Shown: in pieces, positions 8,617 to 16,769 of the stretch
How the letters are laid out: each line of letters opens with the position of its first letter
Position numbering within the stretch: position 1 is the stretch's first letter
Assembly (NCBI RefSeq): GCF_026013965.1
Contig: NZ_CP110341.1
Span: 3,224,001-3,288,000, forward strand
Source: Brevibacterium sp. JSBI002
Lineage (GTDB): Bacteria; Actinomycetota; Actinomycetes; Actinomycetales; Brevibacteriaceae
Length of the DNA stretch: 64,000 bases
Reading direction: 5' to 3'
Notes under the pieces: generated by a model
What the model was told of the DNA's origin: nothing
Databases searched by the model: none
Seen by the model: only the letters and a program-made list of their open reading frames with translations
Position numbers and translations under genes: made by a program

Positions 8617-9619
8617 TCAGTCGAACAGGGAGCGAATCGTGTCGGTGACGGGGATTCCGCGTTCGGCTGCCTCGGCGCGATTGGCGTAGCGACGGTCACC
8701 GGGCTGACGGTCCATGCCTGCGTCGCGGAGCATGTCGACGAATTCGCGCACCCGAGCGAGGTATCCGTCGTTGCCGCCGCGTTCGGGGTCGATGACGATG
8801 AAGAGCTGACCGGTCCGGAAGGTGTGGGCGCCCTCGGGGGCCTCCGCGTCGACCTCATAGGTGAAGGCACCGCCGGTCAGCCCTGCCGCGAGCGTTTCGA
8901 CCATGAACGACAGCAGCGCACCCTTGTGCCCGCCGATGGGGCGGATGCCTCCGCCGTCGAGGATGGCGTTCGGATCCGTGGTGTCCGCGCCGGTCGAGTC
9001 GACCCCGGTCCCGACCGGAACCTCCTGGCCTTCTGCCCGCAGCAGCTGCAGGTCCCCGTGGGACATCGACGAGGTCGAGAAGTCGAAGACGATCGGGTCC
9101 GCGCCAGCCACGGGTGTGGCGAAACCGAACGGATTGGTACTGAAGACCGGGCGGGTGGCCCCTCGGGGACAACAGCGAGCTTGCCGCTGGCGATCATCCC
9201 CATCGCCGCCCGACCGTCGCGCGCAAATACCTCGAGGTCGGGCCACAGGGCGCTGAAGTGATGGGTGTTGCGCAGGGCGATGACGGCGACACCGGTGTCG
9301 TCCAGCATTTGATCGATCGCCGGGTGCGCCTCGGCGAGTGCGGGTTGGGCGAAACCGTTGTGACCGTCGATGCGGATATAGGAGGGGCCGACGACGTCGA
9401 TGCTCGCTTCTGCTGTCCCATCTGCCCAGCCTCGAGTCAATGAATCGAGGTAGCCGGCGACCCGGAAGACTCCGTGGCTGAGAGTGCGTCGCGCTCGCAG
9501 GTGGCACAGTTGGTCGCCACCACTCTCGCAACCGCCGAAGAGGCTCCTGCGGCGGTGAGCTTGGCTTCGATCGCCGAGACAAGATCATCGAAAGAGATGC
9601 GGTCGGGTTCGTTCGTCAT
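8617..9619 (-). pseudogene. Ldh2/malate-lactate dehydrogenase-family reductase, two frameshifts
   Basis: Three frames together spell one family member. The start is at ATG 9619 (MTNEPDRISFDDLVSAIEAKL, ribosome site GGAGCG). A shift near 9480 then gives LSHGVFRVAGYLDSLTRGWADG and DGHNGFAQPAL...RNTHHFSALWPDLEVFARDG, and a second shift near 9166 (in GAGGGGCC) gives TRPVFSTNPFGFATP...FDFSTS through GGHKGALLSFMVETLA to the TGA at 8617. These motifs belong to the Ldh2 (YlbC/ComC/DpkA) NAD(P)H-dependent family, which includes Delta1-pyrroline-2-carboxylate reductase. The length, 1003 bases, fits two missing bases and a restored protein of 334 residues, normal for the family. Both shifts are single-base losses, so either decay or consensus error is possible. 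It follows the racemase gene by about 105 bases on the same strand. Confidence 0.85.
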
Positions 9620-9724
9620 TGTGCGCTCCTCGTGTGCAGCGAATCGTGTCGGCTTCGACCATTGCCCTTGATCAGCAGACTACCGCTCGAACAGTCATCG
9701 ATCCCGCCCCGCCATATCCGCGTC

Positions 9725-10816
9725 TCAGCTGTCGACTCCTGGTTCGGCTGCGCTCGTACCGCCGCTCCAGATGTCTCCGACGGTGAAGCCGACCGGAAAC
9801 GGATCATCGGCCTCGAGCACGAGCTGCTGGAATCCTGTGATCCACCCGCGCCCGGTGACCGAAATGATGACGGCTGGAATTCCGCCGATCTCGGTCTCTT
9901 CCTTCACCACGGCGGTGAAGGTCGTGCCCATCATCGATTCGTGGACGAATCGCTGGCCGACGCGCAGTTCGCCGCGGGCGTGCTTGGCCGCCACTCGACC
10001 GCTCGTACCGGTGCCGCACGGTGAGCGGTCGAAAGTCCCGGTCCACGTACTCGGATCGCCGAGGTCGACGATGTCGTTGGGCAGGACGACCGCGTTGCGT
10101 CCGTCAGTGCCCGCTGTTCGGGCGGGACCATGGATCAGCGGCAGACCGATCGAATCGATTTCAGGGATGAGAGGATGCCTCACCTCGAAGGCCTCGTTCG
10201 CCGCCTGCCGCAACACGCTGGCTGCCCTGATGATCTCCTTGGCATTGCCCGGCTCAAGCTCCACGCCGAGGTTGGCCGCCGCAGTCTGTACGTAGAACTG
10301 ACCACCGAAGACGATGTCGACGGGGATCGTCCCGTACCCAGGCACCTCGAGAGGCAGGTCGAGTCCGTGGACGAAAGCGGGGACATTATCGAAGGTCACC
10401 GCCTTCGCTCGGCCGGCCTCCACCTCGGCGCGGACCGTGACGACACCGGCGGCGGTATCGACGCGCAGCTCGGTGACCGGTTCGCTGATGTCGACGGACC
10501 CCGTCTCGATCAGTGCCGTGACGGTGCAGATGAGGTTCGACCCGGACATCGGCTTGAACCCGCCCTGTTCCATGACGATCATTCCGAAATCGCAGCTCGG
10601 ATCCGTCGCAGGCACGACGAGCGGGGAGCACAGGCCGGGATAGCCGCGGGGTTCGTGGAGGATGAGGTTCCGGAAGTCGTCGAGATGCTCTTCGCAGTAG
10701 CGGAGCTTCTCGGCCATCGTCGCACCTTTGACCCGCAGTCCCGAGCCGATGAGCACTCGGCCGGGTTCGCCGGCCGCGTGGACATCGACGGCCTGGATGA
10801 GCTGTCTGTTCTTCAC
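9725..10816 (-). CDS. Proline racemase-family enzyme with Ser/Cys active site
   Basis: A 363-residue member of the proline racemase/hydroxyproline epimerase/trans-3-hydroxy-L-proline dehydratase superfamily. The first catalytic motif reads MSGSN (Ser at about residue 91) where racemases have MCGHN. The second is intact, DRSPCGTGTSG, with Cys at about residue 267. Ser/Cys members are known to include trans-3-hydroxy-L-proline dehydratases and some 4-hydroxyproline epimerases, so substrate cannot be fixed from sequence. The start is GTG 10816, preceded by GAGGGAAC. It sits between an FAD amino-acid oxidase gene upstream and the Ldh2-family reductase downstream on the same strand. Dehydratase plus Ldh2 reductase would convert trans-3-hydroxy-L-proline to proline; epimerase plus FAD oxidase would start 4-hydroxyproline catabolism. 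Confidence 0.88.
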   Translation of the reverse strand: MKNRQLIQAVDVHAAGEPGRVLIGSGLRVKGATMAEKLRYCEEHLDDFRNLILHEPRGYPGLCSPLVVPATDPSCDFGMIVMEQGGFKPMSGSNLICTVTALIETGSVDISEPVTELRVDTAAGVVTVRAEVEAGRAKAVTFDNVPAFVHGLDLPLEVPGYGTIPVDIVFGGQFYVQTAAANLGVELEPGNAKEIIRAASVLRQAANEAFEVRHPLIPEIDSIGLPLIHGPARTAGTDGRNAVVLPNDIVDLGDPSTWTGTFDRSPCGTGTSGRVAAKHARGELRVGQRFVHESMMGTTFTAVVKEETEIGGIPAVIISVTGRGWITGFQQLVLEADDPFPVGFTVGDIWSGGTSAAEPGVDS

Positions 10817-10929
10817 GTTCCCTCGTCTCTGCTCGGGCTTCAGCCCACGACTTCGCTGCCGGTGACTTGTTGTGTGGTCATGAGCCCATCCTCGTCCGTT
10901 CGGGTCCGTGCGGCGTTGACGTGAATCGT

Positions 10930-12177
10930 TCAGAACCGATTCGGGGACACACGAGCGAGCAGTTCACCGGGCAGGGTCGAGCTTCCATCAGTCATGAGTC
11001 CGGATAGCAGTCGGGCAGATCCCGGTGCCAGTGTCAGACCGAGCATCGAATGTCCAGAGTTGATGTAGGCGTTCTTCACGGAGTCCAGTTGCCCGATGAC
11101 GGGAAGGCCGTCAGGAGTCATGGGGCGCGACCCAGCCCATGGAGCCAGTTCTCCCTGACCGTCGCCCCACTCACGGAATGCTTCCTGAGCCGCGCGGCGG
11201 ATTGCACCGACGCGGACCTCGTTGACGTCGTCATCCGTGCTGCCGAACTCCATCGTGCCCGCGAGCCTGAGCATGCCGTTCAGCGGAGTGACGGCGACGC
11301 GAGCATCTTCGAGAGTCAGGGATGTGCGCAGCTGGATCGGAGCGGGTGAGTAGTCGATGCTGTAGCCCTTGCCCGAGTAGATGGGGATCTTCTGGCCGAG
11401 TTGCCTGGCCAACACGCCGGACGGGACACCGGCGGAGATGACAAAAGCGTCGGCCTTGATGACCTCAGCGTCGGAGGTGACAACTGCGGTCACGGCGTCG
11501 CCGGAGCGAACGAAGCGTCCAACGCGAGTAGTTTCTCGCACGACTACGCCGAGATCGGTGAGTTTCGCGAGGAGGCCCGCTGTCAGAGAATCGGGTTCGA
11601 TCTGTCGGTCAGCGGAGAAAGAGAGACCGTGGCGGATGCGATCGCTGAGAGCCGGTTCGGCCTCGCGGACTTCGTCATCATGCAGTCGCCGCGGCAGGTG
11701 GCCAGCGGCCTCGAAAGCGGGCAGGCTCGCACAGTGTTCGTCGAAGCGTTCCCGAGTCTCGAAAGCCAGCAGCACACCGCGGTCGTGCATCTCGAAGTCG
11801 ATGCCTTGAGCCTGGTACTCATCGAAGAGATCGTTCGCATCCTCGCCGAGGCGCAGGTGGAGGTCGAGTCCGGCTTCGAAGTCATGTGTGTTGCAGTGCC
11901 TGGCCATCCGCAACAGGAATCCTAGATAGCGGGGCGCAAGGGACGGCTTGATCGATAGTGGGCTGTCGGGTTTGAGCATCCATCGGATCCCCTGAAGCAG
12001 CACGCCTGGGGCAGGCACCGGGGTGCTCTCGGCGATGGCGATCTTTGCGGCATTTCCGTGAGAGGCGCCCGCACCGCAGCGGGCAGCCTCGATGACTGTG
12101 ACGTCGTGTCCGCTCAGTGCCAGTTCGTAGGCACTGGTCAGCCCGACCACGCCGCCTCCGATGATGACTGTCTTCAA
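10930..12177 (-). CDS. FAD-dependent amino-acid oxidase/dehydrogenase (DadA-like)
   Basis: A protein of about 415 residues with an N-terminal dinucleotide-binding motif, VIIGGGVVGLTSAYELALSGHDVTVIEA, then the DAO fold and near the C-terminus WAGSRPMTPDGLPVIGQL and NSGHSMLGLTLAPGSARLL, typical of the D-amino-acid dehydrogenase (DadA) branch. It should oxidise a D-amino or imino acid, passing electrons to FAD. I prefer a TTG start at 12177 (protein MKTVIIGGG) because GGAGGG at 12186-12191 is well placed before it; the ATG at 12192 in the same frame overlaps that ribosome site and is the alternative. It is first of the minus-strand group with the racemase-family gene, which suggests D-(hydroxy)proline as substrate. 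Confidence 0.87.
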   Translation of the reverse strand: MKTVIIGGGVVGLTSAYELALSGHDVTVIEAARCGAGASHGNAAKIAIAESTPVPAPGVLLQGIRWMLKPDSPLSIKPSLAPRYLGFLLRMARHCNTHDFEAGLDLHLRLGEDANDLFDEYQAQGIDFEMHDRGVLLAFETRERFDEHCASLPAFEAAGHLPRRLHDDEVREAEPALSDRIRHGLSFSADRQIEPDSLTAGLLAKLTDLGVVVRETTRVGRFVRSGDAVTAVVTSDAEVIKADAFVISAGVPSGVLARQLGQKIPIYSGKGYSIDYSPAPIQLRTSLTLEDARVAVTPLNGMLRLAGTMEFGSTDDDVNEVRVGAIRRAAQEAFREWGDGQGELAPWAGSRPMTPDGLPVIGQLDSVKNAYINSGHSMLGLTLAPGSARLLSGLMTDGSSTLPGELLARVSPNRF

Positions 12178-12343
12178 TCGGTTGCCCTCCATTGGTCCCC
12201 GAATCGGCGGTTTCGCGGTCAGGTCCGGGCCGACGTCACCGAAGTCGCCTCATGTATGACCATCTATTGCAAGAGACGCTATGCAGTGCTGTCAGGTTCG
12301 TCAATAGTCTCAGCCGCTCTTCCCGGACAGCCCAAGATCAGGC

Positions 12344-12946
12344 TCAGCCTTCGTAGCGGATTTCGACGCGACGGTTCTTCGCCCGGCCCTCAGGGTCGTC
12401 TTTGCCGTTCTTCTCATTCGACTCGACGGGCTCGGACTCGCCGAATCCCTTTGCTGTCACCTCAAGGTCCGAGTTCTCTGAGGTGAGCACCTCGGCGACG
12501 GCCTTCGCGCGGTCTTCGGAGAGCTTCTTGTTGTAGTCGTCTTCGCCCTTGGAGTCCGTATGCCCGCCGACGGTGATCTCGGAGTCGGACGGCAGATCCT
12601 CGACAAGGTCCTTGATCTTCTTCTTCGCTGTGTCGCTGAGCTCAGCCGAGTCGAAGTCGAAGAGGATATCCGTGTCGAGCGTGACCACGGTATCGCCGCC
12701 ACTGGCTTTGGTCGTCTCCACGTCCTCGATGCCTTTGTCCAAGTCATAGATCCCCGGTTCGAGTTCGACGATGCTCTCGTCGATCTGCGACTGGTCGGGA
12801 TCAGTGAAGTCCTCGGGCGTCGGGGCATCTCGATTGGCGATGTCCTGCGAAGTCACGGAGTCTGCAAACGCGAGTGCGGGTGGACCGGCGACGAGAATGC
12901 CGGCAGCAAGAATCACCGCTGCAGGACCGACGGCTGCCGGCTTCAC
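12344..12946 (-). CDS. Secreted OmpA/MotB-domain protein
   Basis: A 200-residue protein with an N-terminal signal peptide (VGPAAVILAAGILVAGPPALAFA) and a C-terminal OmpA-like domain, about residues 85-200. Visible are the segment ILFDFDSAELSDTAKKKIKDL, the peptidoglycan-binding signature GGHTDSKGEDDYNKKLSEDRAKAVAEVL and the end KNRRVEIRY. OmpA-like domains bind peptidoglycan non-covalently, so attachment to the wall outside the membrane is expected. The GTG start (12944-12946) overlaps the TGA of the lipoprotein gene (12943-12945) as GTGA, so the two proteins are probably made together and may work together. The linker between signal and domain is acidic. Confidence 0.88.
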   Translation of the reverse strand: MKPAAVGPAAVILAAGILVAGPPALAFADSVTSQDIANRDAPTPEDFTDPDQSQIDESIVELEPGIYDLDKGIEDVETTKASGGDTVVTLDTDILFDFDSAELSDTAKKKIKDLVEDLPSDSEITVGGHTDSKGEDDYNKKLSEDRAKAVAEVLTSENSDLEVTAKGFGESEPVESNEKNGKDDPEGRAKNRRVEIRYEG

Positions 12947-13560
12947 GAGATCTTCACTCCGGTGGCGAGGTTCATGCCGTCGACGACGGAGACCTCGACC
13001 TCGTCGACATCTGGCGGCGGGGCCGCGAAGACAGCGAAGGCGTAGTGGGTCTGGCCGGGTTTGAACTTCGTCTGTTGGACATTCGTCTGCGCTCGCTGCG
13101 GGAACTTATCCAGCACGTTGTGCTTGCGCAGGTTCTGCGAGTCGACAAGGAACGGCGCCCAGCTCCCGCCCAGATAGCCGTAGAGATCGTCGCCGTCGTC
13201 GTCCTCGTCGGTCTTCTCCGAGTTCACTGTGAACGCGAACTGCGCCACGACCGTCTCACCCTGACGCTTTAGAGGGAACAGCTCGACAGTCATCGTCGCT
13301 TTGTCATCGCCGTCAACGCCGGCGGGGATCTCCTGGGAGGCGACAGGATCGGGAAGATCCTTCGGATCGAGGCCGGCCGCCTCGGCGGATCCGGATTCAC
13401 CTTTCGAACCTGCGGCCTCACCGGACTCCTGCGCAGCGCCTTGGGTCTCGGCACCCTCGGCGTTCGGCTCCTCTGTGTCATCTCCGGACGAGCAGGCGGC
13501 CAGGGTCAGCGCCAAAGCGGCGGCGGCAGCGGACAGAGCTGTCTTGCGGATCAGGGGCAT
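12943..13560 (-). CDS. Lipoprotein of unknown function, paired with OmpA-like protein
   Basis: From ATG 13560 the product has 205 residues: MPLIRKTALSAAAAALALTLAACSS is a lipoprotein signal with the lipobox LAAC, so the mature protein starts at that Cys and is anchored to the outer face of the membrane. An acidic Glu/Ala/Gly/Ser linker of about 55 residues follows. A soluble domain then begins near TMTVELFPLKRQGETVVAQFAFTVN and may be an Ig-like or DUF4352-type beta fold (not proven). GAGGAG lies 13 bases before the chosen ATG. The frame remains open further upstream, but the signal peptide decides the start. It overlaps the OmpA-like gene by 4 bases. Confidence 0.83.
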   Translation of the reverse strand: MPLIRKTALSAAAAALALTLAACSSGDDTEEPNAEGAETQGAAQESGEAAGSKGESGSAEAAGLDPKDLPDPVASQEIPAGVDGDDKATMTVELFPLKRQGETVVAQFAFTVNSEKTDEDDDGDDLYGYLGGSWAPFLVDSQNLRKHNVLDKFPQRAQTNVQQTKFKPGQTHYAFAVFAAPPPDVDEVEVSVVDGMNLATGVKIS

Positions 13561-13738
13561 AGCGATGGGAGTTCTCCTCAGTACTCGCCGGAGCAGCATC
13601 TCTGCTGGTGAGCTCCGGTGGTGGGGACGGACGCGGATCACCATACCTGGGACAGGTGAACTTTCACTACATCGAACGTAAGTCGAGACGAACAAAGGCG
13701 TCGGTACTCGCGGGCAAACGCGATTCTGTGGGAACGCA

Positions 13739-13780
13739 AGAACCCCTGCGCCCGAATTCACATCGGATCGCAGGGGTTCT
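13739..13780 (-). terminator. Terminator hairpin downstream of tRNA-Ser(GCU)
   Basis: Perfect 12-base arms AGAACCCCTGCG (13739-13750) and CGCAGGGGTTCT (13769-13780) with an 18-base loop, starting 9 bases after the 3' end of the minus-strand tRNA. Confidence 0.7.
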
Positions 13781-13788
13781 GCCAAACG

Positions 13789-13877
13789 CGGAGCCGGTGG
13801 GATTTGAACCCACGGTCCCCCTATTGGAGGACTTCACCTTAGCAGGGTGACGCTTTCGGCCGCTCAGCCACGACTCC
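13789..13877 (-). tRNA. serT: tRNA-Ser(GCU)
   Basis: The reverse complement folds as a class II tRNA of 89 bases. The acceptor is GGAGTCG paired with CGGCTCC, followed by discriminator G. The D-arm starts GGCTGAGCGG, the anticodon loop CTGCTAA gives GCU (Ser codons AGC/AGU), the variable arm is long, and the T-arm is GTGGGTTCAAATCCCAC. The 3' CCA is not encoded. Confidence 0.95.
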
Positions 13878-14252
13878 ATCCGCAATGCTGCGATCCGCTT
13901 CGGCGAAATGCATACCGACAGACCCTCCAGCACTACGGGATACAGCCTAAGGGAAAGGAGCCATCCAGGGCAAAGCGCAACCGCGGAGAGTGGGCTTCGT
14001 CATAGTCGAACCGACCCGTGACGGGCGCAAATCCGGGCCGAACGTCCCCTTTGTACCGCTCCCCCACACCGGAATTCCAGCATTCATCAATGTCCAGGCG
14101 TAAAATCGGCGTGATGTGCTTTGCGGTCTGGTCTCAGATCCTCGCAGAAACACCGGTCGGAAATCCGATGCCCGCGGTGTGCCCTGCGCCGGAAACGAGA
14201 ACGGCGAGCGGGCCGTATTGCACGAGCAGACAGTTTTTGAGGAGTAGACAAC
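13878..14252. other. Intergenic region: promoters of tRNA-Ser and of the LCP gene
   Basis: The 375 bases contain no convincing gene. The left part should hold the minus-strand tRNA promoter, and the right part the LCP promoter and its ribosome site GAGGAG at 14239-14244. I see no strong hairpin. Confidence 0.5.
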
Positions 14253-16769
14253 TTGCCAGAGTTTCCCCCTGACAAGCGCGGACCGCATGGGAGCGACCCC
14301 GATTCCCAGACAACAGGTCGTCGGCTCCGTGCCTCCTCTCGCCCCCGGTTCCGCGGCGACACCGCCGCCAGTGAAAGCGACTCGACACCGCAGTCGAACT
14401 CGCCGCAACAGAATTCTCGGCAGTTTGAGCCTCGCCGCTCGGACGCCCAGCGCCGTGACTCGCAACAGCTGCCGACCTCGGCGGTGAATCCCCGCCGGTC
14501 CCGCACGAACTCGGACCAGAATTCCGGTCAGAATTCGGGCCAGGACTCCACACGGTCCGCCGACGCCCGATCCGACTATTCATTCCGCACAAGCTCCCGC
14601 GGATCCGGAGATCAATCGGACAACCGACTCGGCGACAGCACCCGGGACGCAGGAACTTCGTCCCGCTCGCCGCATGCACCGCCTCCGCGTCCGGTCGCCC
14701 CGCGCACTCGCCGCGAAGCCCGAATGCTGCGTGCAGCCGCCGCCAGCGGAGCCTCTGCGGCCGGAGTGGCCGCGGCAGCAAGCTCGCACACACAGGACGA
14801 TCCGGGCGCCGGTTCACGGCGCGATCCTGCCCACGATGCTCCTCGCACCTTCGCACGGGACGAATCGGCCGCCTCGGCGAGAGATTCTCGCGATGACAGC
14901 CACGCTGACACCGACACGGACTCCGCCCCGACGACGCGACGTGACGCGCGCGAACGGCACGCGGCCGGATCCCGCGGCCGGGGCCGGAAGAAGCCATCCG
15001 CCGCACGAGGCGCCCACAGCGCCGCGGCTGCAGCAGCGGTCGGCACGGGCGGCACGGCAGCCGCAGCCGGCGCATCGTCTGCCGCGAGAGCAGCCGACGA
15101 CAACGGCTCCGCCCACGACGAGAAGTCCACCGGTCACGAACCGGGACGGGCCCGTCGCCATTCCTCCCGCCTCGGCGAATCGTTCCCCAGCCTCGTCGGC
15201 TGGACCTCTCTGAGTACCCTGCTGCCCGGCGTCGGACTGCTGCGCACACGCTTCCGGCCCGCCGGGCTCATAATCCTCGGTCTCTTCGTCATCTCTCTGC
15301 TCGTCGGGCTCGTCTATCTGCTGGTCAAGGGACCGGTGCGTGCGGTCGCCACGATCGTCGCCAGTCCCTCGCTGCTGAACTTCCTCGCCATCGCCGCCGT
15401 GCTCGTGGCCGTGATCTGGATCCTCGTGATGGTCGTATCCCACCTCGGGCTGCGCCGCGGTCACCGATACCGGCCCTGGCAGAACAAAATGGCCGGCGTC
15501 CTCGTCGTCTCCCTCGCCCTCATCATCGGCATCCCGCTGGGCGTCGGCTCGGTCTTCGCCCGCGTGCAGTCCGACACGGTCGCCAGCCTCTTCGGCGACA
15601 GCACCGGCAAAGCCCACAGCGCCGAGGACCTTTGGGCGGACAAGCCCTATATCAACGTCTTCCTCATGGGCCGCGACAACGGCGACGACCGTGAAGGCAC
15701 CCGCCCGGACACGATGCTCGTGGCCTCCATCGACACGAAGACCGGCAATGCCGCGCTCATCTCCGTGCCCCGTAACCTCGCGTTCCCGGTCTTCCCCGAA
15801 GGCAGCGAACTCGAAAAGGCCTGGCCAGACGGATTCCGTCCCTCCGGCGACTCCTCTGAGGACCTCATCAACGCCGTGTGGCAGTGGGGCGAACAGAACC
15901 CGGATCAGATCGGCAATGCGCACGGTCTCGAACCTGGAATGTGGACGACGATGCAGGCCGTCGAAGGCTCCTTGGGCCTCAAACTCGACTATTGGGCCTC
16001 GGTCGACATGGCCGGATTCGAAGACGTCGTCGACGCCATAGGCGGAGTCAAGATCGACGTCGAACGCCCGATCCCGATGGGCGGCGGAAAGTCGATGTCG
16101 GGTGTGAAGAACGAGGTCTACGGCTGGGTCGATCCCGGCCCGCAGACCCTCAAGGGCAAGGACGCGCTGTGGTACGTCCGCTCCCGCGAAGGCAGCGACA
16201 ACTACGACCGCATGTGCCGTCAGCAGCGCATGCTCAAGACGACGCTCGAACAGGTCGATCCGCAGGAGATCGCCACGGCCTACCCGAAGCTCGCGAACTC
16301 AGCGACCCGGAACATCGCCACCTCGATCCCGCAGAACGAGATCCCGGCCTTCATCGAGCTCGCTCTGATGATGCAGAAGGGCGACGTCACCACAGTGCAG
16401 ATCAACAACGACGTCACCCCCACCTATGACCCCGACTACGATGTGCTCCACAAGTGGATCCTCGGCGAGGTCAAGGGCGCATCCGACGGCGAGGAGACCC
16501 CGAAGCCGACGAACGACGGCAGCAAGTCCCAGGAATCCGAGGACAGCGCGGATTCGACCGAGGACAGCACCGAAGACACCGCCACCGAGGAACCCGCCGA
16601 TTCCGCGGATGGATCCACGGATGAGGCCGGCGCCGAGGCGGACGCCACCGAAGCGGCAACGCCGGGTGAGCCCAACGCCGAAGGCAAGTGCTACCCGAAG
16701 GGCTTCAAGCCCGGCGACGACTTCCCCGGCTACCCCGGACCCAACGGCGGAACCGGCGAGCAGGGGTGA
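14253..16769 (+). CDS. LytR-CpsA-Psr (LCP) family protein with long disordered N-terminus
   Basis: An 838-residue membrane protein. Residues 1 to about 300 are disordered, rich in Ser, Arg, Ala and Asp. Three hydrophobic segments follow (about 336-357, 373-395 and 413-436), then the extracellular LCP domain, about 465-680. This shows YINVFLMGRDNGDDREGTRPDTMLVASIDT, LISVPRNLAF, IGGVKIDV and WYVRSREGSDNYDRMCRQQRML, containing the conserved Arg and Asp residues. The last 100 residues are acidic and low-complexity. LCP enzymes attach polyprenyl-linked glycopolymers such as arabinogalactan or teichoic acids to peptidoglycan. The start is TTG 14253, chosen because GAGGAG sits 8 bases upstream. The stop overlaps the next gene as GTGA. 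A 300-residue cytoplasmic tail is unusual for the family. Confidence 0.9.
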   Translation: MPEFPPDKRGPHGSDPDSQTTGRRLRASSRPRFRGDTAASESDSTPQSNSPQQNSRQFEPRRSDAQRRDSQQLPTSAVNPRRSRTNSDQNSGQNSGQDSTRSADARSDYSFRTSSRGSGDQSDNRLGDSTRDAGTSSRSPHAPPPRPVAPRTRREARMLRAAAASGASAAGVAAAASSHTQDDPGAGSRRDPAHDAPRTFARDESAASARDSRDDSHADTDTDSAPTTRRDARERHAAGSRGRGRKKPSAARGAHSAAAAAAVGTGGTAAAAGASSAARAADDNGSAHDEKSTGHEPGRARRHSSRLGESFPSLVGWTSLSTLLPGVGLLRTRFRPAGLIILGLFVISLLVGLVYLLVKGPVRAVATIVASPSLLNFLAIAAVLVAVIWILVMVVSHLGLRRGHRYRPWQNKMAGVLVVSLALIIGIPLGVGSVFARVQSDTVASLFGDSTGKAHSAEDLWADKPYINVFLMGRDNGDDREGTRPDTMLVASIDTKTGNAALISVPRNLAFPVFPEGSELEKAWPDGFRPSGDSSEDLINAVWQWGEQNPDQIGNAHGLEPGMWTTMQAVEGSLGLKLDYWASVDMAGFEDVVDAIGGVKIDVERPIPMGGGKSMSGVKNEVYGWVDPGPQTLKGKDALWYVRSREGSDNYDRMCRQQRMLKTTLEQVDPQEIATAYPKLANSATRNIATSIPQNEIPAFIELALMMQKGDVTTVQINNDVTPTYDPDYDVLHKWILGEVKGASDGEETPKPTNDGSKSQESEDSADSTEDSTEDTATEEPADSADGSTDEAGAEADATEAATPGEPNAEGKCYPKGFKPGDDFPGYPGPNGGTGEQG

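Noticed and set aside
13947..14465. Minus-strand open frame covering the LCP promoter and gene start
   Set aside because: Arg/Gly-rich without motifs; it overlaps the well-supported LCP start with its ribosome site.
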